A DNA stretch of 64,000 bases from Micromonospora lupini (lineage in GTDB: Bacteria; Actinomycetota; Actinomycetes; Mycobacteriales; Micromonosporaceae): positions 1,364,001 through 1,428,000 of the forward strand of contig NZ_JAPENL010000001.1 in NCBI RefSeq assembly GCF_026342015.1, read 5' to 3'. Below, one piece after another: positions 35,517 to 43,392 of the stretch. The notes beneath the pieces are model-generated. The model had not been told where the DNA came from. It saw nothing but the letters and a program-made list of their open reading frames with translations, and searched no databases. The position numbers and the translations under genes are program-made. Every line of letters begins with the position of its first letter. The stretch's first letter is position 1.

Positions 35517-35537
35517 TTATCGGCGCGTTCCCGATAA
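35517..35537. promoter_or_regulatory. inverted repeat TTATCGG-N7-CCGATAA
   Basis: Perfect 7-bp arms at 35517-35523 and 35531-35537, 70 bp before the ManD-like gene start. Different in sequence from the LacI-type site nearby, so a second regulator (for example a GntR-type uronate sensor) may act here; that is speculation from form only. Confidence 0.4.
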
Positions 35538-35606
35538 GCAAACCGTCCTCGCGTGACCCCCCTGCGAGCGTCCTCACCCGACTCCCGTGGGCACGAAGGA
35601 GATCGA

Positions 35607-36815
35607 GTGAAGATCGTCGACGCCCGGGTCATCGTGACCTGTCCGGGCCGCAACTTCGTCACCCTCAAGATCGTCACTGACGAGGGCGTCACAGGCGTCG
35701 GGGACGCCACCCTCAACGGTCGGGAGCTGGCCGTCGCGTCGTACCTGCGCGACCACGTGGCGCCGCTGCTGATCGGCCGGGACCCCGCCCGGATCGAAGA
35801 CACCTGGCAGTACCTGTACCAGGGCGCGTACTGGCGGCGGGGGCCGGTCACGATGAGCGCGATCGCCGCGGTGGACACCGCGCTGTGGGACATCAAGGGC
35901 AAGGTCGCGGGCCTGCCGGTCTACCAGTTGCTGGGCGGCCGGTCCCGTGAGGGCGTCACCGTGTACGGCCACGCCAACGGCGAGACCGTCGAGGAGGTGC
36001 TGGTCGAGGTTGCCCGCTACGTCGACCTCGGCTACCGGGCGGTCCGTGTGCAGTGCGGCGTGCCGGGCCTGCCCAAGACGTACGGGGTCAGCGCCGACAA
36101 GCTCTTCTACGAGCCGGCCGACGCGGCGCTGCCCAGCGAGGCCACCTGGTCGACGCCGCGCTACCTGTCGCACGTGCCAAGCGTGTTCGCCCGGGTCCGC
36201 GACGAGTTCGGCCCCACCCTGCGGCTGCTGCACGACGTGCACCACCGGCTCACGCCCATCGAGGCGGCCCGGCTCGGCCAGAGTCTGGAGCCCTACGCGT
36301 TGACCTGGATGGAGGATCCGGTCCCCGCCGACCTGCAGGAGGGCTTCCGGCTGATCCGGCAGCACACCACCACCCCGATCGCCGTGGGCGAGGTCTTCAA
36401 CAGCGTCTTCGACGCGGCGCAGCTCATCCGGGAACAGCTCATCGACTACATCCGGGCGACAGTGGTGCACGCGGGCGGCATCACCCACCTGCGTCGCATC
36501 TTCGACCTCGCCGCGCTGCACCACGTCCGCAGCGGCTCACACGGCGCCACCGACCTGTCGCCCGTCTGCATGGCCGCCGCGCTCCAGCTCGACATCTCGA
36601 TCCCCAACTTCGGGCTACAGGAGTACATGCGACACACCGCGCAGACCGACGAGGTGTTCCCGCACGGCTACCACTACGCCGACGGCTACCTGCATCCCGC
36701 CGAGGCCCCCGGGCTGGGCGTCGACATCGACGAGGAGGCGGCGGCCCGCTACCCGTACGCGCCCGCGTACCTGCCGGTGAACCGGTTGGAGGACGGGACG
36801 GTGCACCCCTGGTGA
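35607..36815 (+). CDS. ManD-like D-mannonate dehydratase, enolase superfamily
   Basis: A 402-residue enolase-superfamily enzyme close to ManD/RspA. It opens with [26 protein letters not shown], and has the metal-ligand region ([43 protein letters not shown]) and the ManD-like [22 protein letters not shown] and [12 protein letters not shown]. Efficient ManD enzymes dehydrate D-mannonate to 2-keto-3-deoxygluconate; weaker members have related roles. The substrate would derive from glucuronate freed by the GH67 enzyme encoded by the convergent neighbour, 4 bp away. GTG at 35607 has GAAGGAG 6 bp before it. No uronate isomerase or mannonate oxidoreductase is visible in the window. Confidence 0.88.
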   Translation: MKIVDARVIVTCPGRNFVTLKIVTDEGVTGVGDATLNGRELAVASYLRDHVAPLLIGRDPARIEDTWQYLYQGAYWRRGPVTMSAIAAVDTALWDIKGKVAGLPVYQLLGGRSREGVTVYGHANGETVEEVLVEVARYVDLGYRAVRVQCGVPGLPKTYGVSADKLFYEPADAALPSEATWSTPRYLSHVPSVFARVRDEFGPTLRLLHDVHHRLTPIEAARLGQSLEPYALTWMEDPVPADLQEGFRLIRQHTTTPIAVGEVFNSVFDAAQLIREQLIDYIRATVVHAGGITHLRRIFDLAALHHVRSGSHGATDLSPVCMAAALQLDISIPNFGLQEYMRHTAQTDEVFPHGYHYADGYLHPAEAPGLGVDIDEEAAARYPYAPAYLPVNRLEDGTVHPW

Positions 36816-36819
36816 GCGG

Positions 36820-38958
36820 TCAGTGGATGCGCCGCCCCCGCGCATCGGGTATCCCGGACTTGCGGAAGAAGTACGTGTTGATCTGATCCCGCCACTCGGT
36901 GGCGCTGCGCACCTGCTCGTCGAGGCGTTCGGCCACCCGCTCGTACACGCTCGGGTCGATCATCCCGTTCAGGGTCTGCCACCGTCGCCGCATCACCGTC
37001 ACCTCCTCGACGCCCGCGAAGTGGGTGTCGTAGATGTGCTGGATGACTGTGGACCCACTGTGCAGAACGTGCGTGTACGGGACGTGGTGGAAGAAGAGCA
37101 GCAGCTCGTCCGGGCACGCCTGCGGAGACTCGTACACGTCGGCCCAGTAGGGCGGGTACTGGCCGGCGAAGCCGGTGCCCGAGGCGCGACTGCGGTCCAC
37201 GCCGACGCCGTCGCGGTCGGCGAAGTGGTAGGTGCCCCACCGCGAGTACTCGTACCCGTCGACGTCGGGGCCGTAGTGGTCGCCGGGATGGACCATGAAG
37301 CCGACGCCCAGCGGGGCGGTGTAGCGCTCGTAGGTCCGCCAGGAGTCGTCCATGATCTCGTGCAGCGTCCGCCGCACCAGTTCCGGCTCCGCGGTCGCCG
37401 ACGGCGGGAACGTCAACGTCATCCACTCGTCGAGGAGCGCCGTCGCGTCGAGGCGCGGGTCCCAGGCGAGCCGGCCGAACGTGTAGAGGTTGGCCTGTGC
37501 CAGCGGGTGCCCCGTCCAGAAGAGGTCGTCGCCGGTGTTGGCGACGGCGACCAGGCCGCCGCCCGTGCCGGCCTCCCCGGTGGCCACGTCGGCGATCGTC
37601 CGCCCGCCGGGGCCCCAGGGCGCGAAACGCAGCACCTCGCCCCAGCACGGCCCGAGGTGGCAGACGTGCCGCTGCTGACCCGTGTACTCCTGGGTGACCT
37701 GCAACTCGACGGCGATCCGGGTGGCCGGCATGGCGGCGAGCACCGGCGAGACCGGCTCACGCGTCTGGAAGTCCACCGGGCCGAACTTCACCTGGAGGAC
37801 GACGTTGGTGCGGAACCGCCCGTCGAGCGGGGCGAAGTGGTCGTACGCGGCCCGCGCCCGGTCGGTGGACCGGTCCCGCCAGTCCTGGTGGTGGTTGTAG
37901 ACGAACGCCCGCCAGTGCACCACTCCCCCGTACGGGGCGAGGGCCTCGGCGAGCAGGTTCGCCCCGTCGGCGTGGTCGCGCCCGTACGTGAACGGACCGG
38001 GTTGCCCCTCGGAGTCGGCCTTCACCACGTAGCCGCCGAAGTCGTCGATGCGCTCGTACACCCGCCGGGTGGTGGCCGCCCACCAGGCGCGTACGTCCTC
38101 GTCGAACGGATCGGCGCTGGACAGTCCACCGAGAACCACGGGCGCGGCGAACGTGACTGACAGGTGCACCCGGATGCCGTACGGGCGCAGCACGTCCGCG
38201 ATCTCGGCCACGTCGCCGAGCCGGTCGGTGAGCAGCATCGCCTCGGCGCGACCCACGTTGACGTTGTTCACCGAGATCGCGTTGATGCCGCTGGCGGCCA
38301 GCAGCCGTCCGTACTCCCGGATCCGCGCCAGGTCCCCGCGCGGACGGCCACCGGCCCAGAAGATCGAGCCGCCCGCGTACCCCCGTTCGACCTGGCCCAT
38401 CACCGGGTGCACGGCCACGTTGTCCCAGTGGTTCAGCATCCGCCGACGCAGCGCCGGCCGGTGCAGCTCGGGTGGACGGGCCGGGTCGAACGCCCCCGCG
38501 CAGAGCCGTACGACGTGGAACAGCCCGTACAGCAGACCGGCGGGCGCGTCGGCAAGCACCACGGTCAGCTCGCCGGAGCGAGCCAGCAGGAACCCCTCGT
38601 CGCCGAGCGTCGCACCGTCGGCGACGTCGACCAGCGCCGCCTCCGCCACCGACCGCGCCGCCTCGACTGCGGAGCCGGGCAGCTCGTCGGCGTCGCGCAG
38701 GGTGAGCACCAGGTCGACCTCGACGTCCCAGGAGGGGGAATGCCAGACCCGCCCGCCGTAGCGGGTGCAGGCGCGCGTCACCTCGTCGAGGACTGTGTCG
38801 ACGAGCAGTCCGTCGCCGTGCACGAGGACGCGGCGCGCGCCGAGCGCGCGGAACGCCTCCGGTGGGAGCCAGGCGGGATGCACGCGCGGGTCCTCGACGC
38901 CCAGTGGCTCTGCCACGAACATCGACTCCTCCAGGTCCGTCGACTCGTGCGCGTTCAC
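36820..38958 (-). CDS. aguA: GH67 alpha-glucuronidase
   Basis: A 712-residue cytoplasmic enzyme (no signal peptide) that removes (4-O-methyl)glucuronate from the non-reducing end of xylo-oligosaccharides. GH67 landmarks: RRRMLNHWDNV, GYAGGSIFWAGGR, INAISVNNVNVG, the acid-bearing YVVKADSEGQPGPFTYGRDHADG, and HLGPCWGEVLRF, then the helical C-terminal domain with RYTAPLGVGFMVHPGDHYGP. The length matches the family. GTG at 38958 has GGGAGG 5 bp upstream and overlaps the stop of a 16-codon open frame. It is the last gene of the GH3-transporter operon, so aldouronates imported by the transporter are its substrate. Confidence 0.95.
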   Translation of the reverse strand: MNAHESTDLEESMFVAEPLGVEDPRVHPAWLPPEAFRALGARRVLVHGDGLLVDTVLDEVTRACTRYGGRVWHSPSWDVEVDLVLTLRDADELPGSAVEAARSVAEAALVDVADGATLGDEGFLLARSGELTVVLADAPAGLLYGLFHVVRLCAGAFDPARPPELHRPALRRRMLNHWDNVAVHPVMGQVERGYAGGSIFWAGGRPRGDLARIREYGRLLAASGINAISVNNVNVGRAEAMLLTDRLGDVAEIADVLRPYGIRVHLSVTFAAPVVLGGLSSADPFDEDVRAWWAATTRRVYERIDDFGGYVVKADSEGQPGPFTYGRDHADGANLLAEALAPYGGVVHWRAFVYNHHQDWRDRSTDRARAAYDHFAPLDGRFRTNVVLQVKFGPVDFQTREPVSPVLAAMPATRIAVELQVTQEYTGQQRHVCHLGPCWGEVLRFAPWGPGGRTIADVATGEAGTGGGLVAVANTGDDLFWTGHPLAQANLYTFGRLAWDPRLDATALLDEWMTLTFPPSATAEPELVRRTLHEIMDDSWRTYERYTAPLGVGFMVHPGDHYGPDVDGYEYSRWGTYHFADRDGVGVDRSRASGTGFAGQYPPYWADVYESPQACPDELLLFFHHVPYTHVLHSGSTVIQHIYDTHFAGVEEVTVMRRRWQTLNGMIDPSVYERVAERLDEQVRSATEWRDQINTYFFRKSGIPDARGRRIH

Positions 38959-39005
38959 ACGTCCTCCCGGTCGACGCGCACCTCGGCGGTCGCGGACAGG
39001 CTCAT
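38955..39005 (-). CDS. possible 16-residue coupled mini-ORF or gene relic
   Basis: An ATG at 39005 overlaps the stop of the YesL-like gene (ATGA). The frame reads MSLSATAEVRVDREDV and stops with TGA overlapping the GTG start of the GH67 gene. The exact 4-bp overlaps at both ends suggest it is translated, either to couple the two large genes or as the remnant of a deleted gene. GAACTCC-type sequence, not a clear Shine-Dalgarno, precedes it, so translation would depend on the upstream gene. Confidence 0.35.
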   Translation of the reverse strand: MSLSATAEVRVDREDV

Positions 39006-39694
39006 GTGGTGAACTCCTTCCGGATCAGGTGGATCATCGGGTCGCCGACGCGCAGGACCGCCAGGACCACGACCGAGGCGAGCAGCGCCAGGACCGCCTC
39101 GGAGAAGACCGCGGTGACCCCGGCCGCCGCGGCGAGCAGCAGGGCGTTGCCGACGGTGACCCCTGGGGTACGGACGAGGAAGTGCACGGCCAGGCGCAGG
39201 ACGTCGCGGGTGCGGAACTCGAACAGCGAGGTGATCACCAGCGCGTTGGCCGCGCAGAGGGTCACCCCGACCGCGATGAGCACCAGCGGCGCCACCCACC
39301 ACCTCGGGAGGCCGATCGCGCCACGGTAGGCGAGGTTCAGCGCGAGCACTGTCAGCCACAGCACCGTCGGGGCCCAGACCCGCAGCGCGCCCCCGACGTT
39401 GAGCCGGTAGCCCCGCCAGAACAGGGCGGCGGGTCGCAGGTCCGTCAGATCGGGCGGCTGGTGGCGCAGGGCGTACAGGGCGGCGCTGACCGCCGGCCCG
39501 ACCGGCAGCAGTAGGAGCGCGGCAAGCGGCAGGTTGCTGGGGTCGCGGCCGAGCAGCAGCAGCGGGAGCAGGCCGGGCAGCGTGGTGACGAGGAGTAGCG
39601 CCTCGACCACGACCAGGATGTAGACGCGGGACGCGATCCGGGACAGGGGCCCGTCGCCGAACTGCCGCCAGGCCTGGGCGGTGCTACGCGTCAT
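39002..39694 (-). CDS. YesL-like DUF624 membrane protein
   Basis: A 230-residue integral membrane protein with about five to six hydrophobic helices (for example VYILVVVEALLLVTTLPGLL, NALLLAAAAGVTAVFSEAVL). It shows the DUF624/YesL features: an N-terminal helix near the Gly-Pro-Leu, then ALYALRHQPPDLTDLRPAALFWRGYRLN. YesL-family genes are regularly linked to LplA/LplB/YtcP-type sugar transporters in Gram-positive bacteria; their exact role is unknown, perhaps assisting the permease. ATG at 39694 has GAGGACG close upstream. It lies between the solute-binding protein and GH67 genes, after a hairpin. Confidence 0.85.
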   Translation of the reverse strand: MTRSTAQAWRQFGDGPLSRIASRVYILVVVEALLLVTTLPGLLPLLLLGRDPSNLPLAALLLLPVGPAVSAALYALRHQPPDLTDLRPAALFWRGYRLNVGGALRVWAPTVLWLTVLALNLAYRGAIGLPRWWVAPLVLIAVGVTLCAANALVITSLFEFRTRDVLRLAVHFLVRTPGVTVGNALLLAAAAGVTAVFSEAVLALLASVVVLAVLRVGDPMIHLIRKEFTT

Positions 39695-39731
39695 CTCGTC
39701 CTCTTCGGTGCGGGTGCGCGGCTGACGGTGT

Positions 39732-39772
39732 TCGGCCGGTCCGGTCGTGACGGGCACCACCGGACCGGCCGA
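39732..39772 (-). terminator. intra-operon hairpin after the binding-protein gene
   Basis: Perfect 14-bp arms (39732-39745, 39759-39772) with a 13-base loop, immediately after the solute-binding protein stop. In sugar ABC operons such hairpins partly terminate transcription or protect the upstream message, so that binding protein exceeds the downstream products. Confidence 0.65.
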
Positions 39773-39775
39773 CGG

Positions 39776-41419
39776 TCAGCCGTGGTCCTTCTGGTACCTG
39801 TCGTACGCCTTGTTGACCATGGTCAGGTAGGCGTCCATGTTCTTGCCCTTCAACTCGGCCACGTAGGCGTCCCACTGGGAGAAGTCGCGCTGGCCGAGCG
39901 CGAACTGCAGGGTCGCCTGGTAGACGGCGTCCTTCAGCGGCGTCTCCCACAGTGACGCCTGCTCCCGCTCCTCGTCGTTGAGAGGGTGCGGCGGGGGCAC
40001 CGCGACCGGCGGACGGGCGTTGAGCACCTTCTGGAACTCCTGCTCCTCGGGGGCGAAGAAGCCCTGCACCAGCTCCGGCTTACCGCCGTAGGCGAAGACG
40101 CCGTTGTAGAAGCCGAAGTCCTTCTGCAGATGCTTGGGCGCCTTGGGGTTCAGGCCGATGACGTTGACGTCGGGCGCCAGCTTGGGCTTGCCGGCGGCGT
40201 CCCGGACGAACGTCGTTCCCTCGACGCCCCACTTGGCGAACTCCTGGCCGGCGTCGGAATACCAGAGCCAGTCGATGAACTGCATCATCGCCACGAAGTT
40301 CTTGCTCTCGCGGGCCTTCGAGGAGATCATCACGCCGTTCTCCAACCGACTGGCGGGGTTGATCTCACCGGCCGGCCCGATCGGCAGCGGAATCTTGGAG
40401 ATCTTCGCCTTGGGGTTGGTCTTGGCGAGGTCGGGTCGGTAGTCGTTCACGACTGCCTGCGCGTTGGCGCTGATCACGAACGACTTGCCGTTGGCGAGCT
40501 TCTGCCGGGCCTGCTCATCGGTCTGGGTGAAGCTCTCCGGGTCGAGCAGCTTCTCCGACACCAGCTTGTTGAGGTACTGGAGCATCTGCTTGTACTGCTC
40601 GGTGGCGCCGGTGTAGACGAACTTCTTGGCGTTCGCGTCCCACGAGGTGTGCTGGAAGTTCCAGCCCGCGCCCTGGAGCCCGTACGACACGGCAAGGATG
40701 TTGAGCAGGTTGCCGGCCGGGTTGGGCTTGCTCCACCTGTCGGAGAACGGATACACGTCCGGGTACCTGGCCTTCATGGCCTTGAGCACCGTGTACAGCT
40801 CGTCCCAGGTCTTCGGGACCGCCAGGTTCAACTCGTCGAGGATGTCGGTCCGGATCGCCACCGAATAGTCCTGCCAGGGCTTCTCGTGCAACCCCGGCAG
40901 CAGGTAGAACTTGCCGTCCTCCTGGCGACGCTGGTCGATCTCGGGCTTGAGGTTCCACCGCGAGATCTTGTCCTGGAGGTTCGGCATCAGGTCGAGGTAG
41001 TCGCTGACCGGCAGGACGGCCCCGGAGGAGACGTAGGCGTCCTCCTGGCCGGGGTACGTCTTCGGAATGATCAACGGAGCGTCGCCGGCGCCGATCAGCA
41101 GGCTGCGCTTCTGCTCGTAGTCGCTCAGCGGCACGGCGACCGGCGTGAGGGTGACGTTGGCCCGCGACTTCAGCTCGTTCCAGAACAGCCAGTCGTCGCG
41201 CAGCGGGTAGTTCGGATGGTTGTTGTAGAGGATGGAGAAGGAGACCGGCTCGCTCGCCTTGAACTGCTTGCCGATGCCGTAGTCGGCCATCGCACCGGCC
41301 CGGTTCTCCGACAGGTCCTTCGCGTCGGACGGGTCGTCGCTACAGGCGGCGATGCTGGTGGCCGCGAGCAGAGCGGCTACTGCCGCTGTCGCGGCGCGGC
41401 GCCACGATCGGTGGAGCAT
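39776..41419 (-). CDS. LplA/YtcQ-type sugar ABC transporter solute-binding lipoprotein
   Basis: A 547-residue lipoprotein: Arg-rich n-region, hydrophobic core and a lipobox ending ATSIAAC. The mature part is a long type-I sugar-binding fold of the LplA/YtcQ group (FSILYNNHPNYPLRDDWLFWNELKSRANVTLTP, WRTD-like IRTDILDELNLAVPKTWDELY, ENGVMISSKARESKNFVAMMQFIDWLWYSDAGQEFAKWG). This subfamily is larger than ordinary MalE-type proteins and binds plant-cell-wall oligosaccharides. With GH67 and GH10 neighbours, the ligand is probably an aldouronate or xylo-oligosaccharide. It follows the two permease genes in one operon; no ATPase is encoded here, so a shared MsiK-like ATPase is expected. Confidence 0.93.
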   Translation of the reverse strand: MLHRSWRRAATAAVAALLAATSIAACSDDPSDAKDLSENRAGAMADYGIGKQFKASEPVSFSILYNNHPNYPLRDDWLFWNELKSRANVTLTPVAVPLSDYEQKRSLLIGAGDAPLIIPKTYPGQEDAYVSSGAVLPVSDYLDLMPNLQDKISRWNLKPEIDQRRQEDGKFYLLPGLHEKPWQDYSVAIRTDILDELNLAVPKTWDELYTVLKAMKARYPDVYPFSDRWSKPNPAGNLLNILAVSYGLQGAGWNFQHTSWDANAKKFVYTGATEQYKQMLQYLNKLVSEKLLDPESFTQTDEQARQKLANGKSFVISANAQAVVNDYRPDLAKTNPKAKISKIPLPIGPAGEINPASRLENGVMISSKARESKNFVAMMQFIDWLWYSDAGQEFAKWGVEGTTFVRDAAGKPKLAPDVNVIGLNPKAPKHLQKDFGFYNGVFAYGGKPELVQGFFAPEEQEFQKVLNARPPVAVPPPHPLNDEEREQASLWETPLKDAVYQATLQFALGQRDFSQWDAYVAELKGKNMDAYLTMVNKAYDRYQKDHG

Positions 41420-41464
41420 GGCGGTCCTTTCGGGTTCGGTGGAGGGGATTGGTGGACGTGCCGG

Positions 41465-42406
41465 TCAGCCCTTGACGGCGCCGAGCATCACGCCGCGGAC
41501 GAAGTACCGCTGGACGAACGGGTAGACGAGGAGGATGGGCAGAGTCGTGAGCACGATCGTCACGGCCCTGATCGTCGCGTCGGCCTGCACCTCGTCGGCC
41601 TCGGCGATCACGCCGACGTTCTCCGCGCCGGTGGCCCCTGCGATCAGGTTGCGCAGATAGACGGTCACCGGCCACAGCTCCTGCTGGTCCATGTAGAGGA
41701 AGGCGGCGAACCAGGAGTTCCAGAAGGCGACGGCGTAGAACAGCACCATCGTGGCGACGATCGCCTTCGACAGCGGCAGCACGATGCGCAGCAGGATCCC
41801 GTACGTGTTGAGCCCGTCGACGGCCGCGGCCTCCTCCAGGTCGGTGGGCAGGCTCTCGAAGAACGCCTTCATCACCAGCAGGTTGAACACGTTTATCGCG
41901 TTGGGCACCGCGATGGCCCAGACGGTGTTCTTCATGCCCAGGCTGGTGACCAGCACGTAGTTCGGGATCAGGCCGCCGGTGAAGAACATGGTGAAGACCG
42001 CGATACCGACAAGCGCCGTACGTCCCCGCAGGTTCTTCTTGGACAGCACGTACGCGTAGCAGGTGGTCAGCACGATCGAGATGGCCGTGGCGACGACCGT
42101 GTAGAAGAGGGTGTTGCGGTAGTTCGTCCAGAACAGCGAGTCGTTGAGCACGAGCCGGTAGGTGTCCAGGTTGAACCCGAGCGGCACGAGGTTGACCTGA
42201 CCGCCGATGATGTACCGCTCGTCGCTGAGTGAGCGGGCCACGACGTTGACGAACGGGTACAGCGTCACCACCACGACGACGGTGAGCACTATCGCGTTGC
42301 AGGCCTGGAAGACGCGGTAACCCCGGCTCGGACGGATGCCGCGCGGCCGCGCGGGGGCCGGCAGGCCGCTCCCGGTGGCGGTGTCGGTGGCGTCGACTGT
42401 CACCAC
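41465..42406 (-). CDS. sugar ABC transporter permease, LplC/YtcP type
   Basis: A 313-residue inner-membrane permease with six hydrophobic helices and the EAA coupling loop EEAAAVDGLNTYGILLRIVLPLSKA that docks on the ATPase. Sequence character (NAIVLTVVVVVTLYPFVNVVARSLSD, GGQVNLVPLGFNLDTYRLVLND at the start, FVQRYFVRGVMLGAVKG at the end) is that of LplC/YtcP proteins. The GTG start overlaps the stop of the partner permease gene, so the pair is made in equal amounts. Confidence 0.94.
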   Translation of the reverse strand: MVTVDATDTATGSGLPAPARPRGIRPSRGYRVFQACNAIVLTVVVVVTLYPFVNVVARSLSDERYIIGGQVNLVPLGFNLDTYRLVLNDSLFWTNYRNTLFYTVVATAISIVLTTCYAYVLSKKNLRGRTALVGIAVFTMFFTGGLIPNYVLVTSLGMKNTVWAIAVPNAINVFNLLVMKAFFESLPTDLEEAAAVDGLNTYGILLRIVLPLSKAIVATMVLFYAVAFWNSWFAAFLYMDQQELWPVTVYLRNLIAGATGAENVGVIAEADEVQADATIRAVTIVLTTLPILLVYPFVQRYFVRGVMLGAVKG

Positions 42407-43392
42407 AGGCTCGTCCCCACGGTGCGACGGGCGATCAGATTCGCCGTCAGGACCAGCGTGAGCCCGATGACCGCCTCGAACAGCCCGATGGCGGCGGCGT
42501 AGCTGAAGTTGCTGGACCCGAAGCCCATCCGGAACAGGTACGTGGAGAGCACGTCAGCGGTCGGATAGGTCAGCGGGTTGTAGAGCAGCAGGATCTTCTC
42601 GAACCCGACAGCCATGAAGTTGCCGATGTTGAGGATCAGCAACGTCACCATTGTCGGGCGGATGCCCGGGAGCGTGACGTGCCAGGTCTGCCGCCACCGG
42701 TTGGCGCCGTCGATCCGGGCCGCCTCGTACAGGTCGTCGTCGACTGTGGTGAGCGCGGCGAGGTAGAGGATGGTGCCCCAGCCGACCGTCTGCCAGACCT
42801 CTGACGACACGTAGATGGTCCGGAACCACTCGGCCCGTTGCAGGAACGGCACGGCCTCGCCGCCGGTGGCCTGCACGACCTGGTTGATGGTGCCGTCGAC
42901 CGAGGTGAGCTGCATGACCATGGCCGCCACGATCACGATCGACAGGAAGTGCGGCAGGTAGGACACCGACTGGACGAACCGCCGCAGGCGGCGGGCGCGC
43001 ACCTCGTTGAGCAGCAGCGCCAGGACGATCGGCAGTGGGAAGCAGAACAGCAGGGTGAGCGTCCCGAGCACAAGCGTGTTGGTGAAGACGTCCCAGAACG
43101 TCGGGTCGGTGAGGAACATCCGGAAGTACCGCAGCCCCACCCAGTACTCGCCGAAGATGCTCCCGCCCGGCTTGAACCGGCGGAAGGCGATGACGTTGCC
43201 GATCATCGGGAGATACCGGAAGACCAGGAAGAACAGCAGCGGCAGGACGGCCAGCGAGTAGAGCTGCCAGTCCCGGCGCAGCGACTGCCGCCAGGTGCGG
43301 CGCCGACGCGGCGCCCGCGGGGCGGGGACGGTGGCCTCCGCCGGAGCACCGGGCGACGCCGGTGGCGGTGGCCGTAACGTCTCGGATGTCAT
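42400..43392 (-). CDS. sugar ABC transporter permease, LplB type
   Basis: A 330-residue permease with a Pro/Ala/Arg-rich cytoplasmic N-terminus followed by six helices. It shows the EAA loop YEAARIDGANRWRQTWHVTLPGI and LplB-type segments (LYSLAVLPLLFFLVFRYLPMIGNVIAFRRFKPG, SVSYLPHFLSIVIVAAMVMQL). It forms the channel with the LplC-type protein. Its ATG overlaps the GH3 stop by 4 bp, tying transporter and glycosidase expression together. Confidence 0.94.
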   Translation of the reverse strand: MTSETLRPPPPASPGAPAEATVPAPRAPRRRRTWRQSLRRDWQLYSLAVLPLLFFLVFRYLPMIGNVIAFRRFKPGGSIFGEYWVGLRYFRMFLTDPTFWDVFTNTLVLGTLTLLFCFPLPIVLALLLNEVRARRLRRFVQSVSYLPHFLSIVIVAAMVMQLTSVDGTINQVVQATGGEAVPFLQRAEWFRTIYVSSEVWQTVGWGTILYLAALTTVDDDLYEAARIDGANRWRQTWHVTLPGIRPTMVTLLILNIGNFMAVGFEKILLLYNPLTYPTADVLSTYLFRMGFGSSNFSYAAAIGLFEAVIGLTLVLTANLIARRTVGTSLW

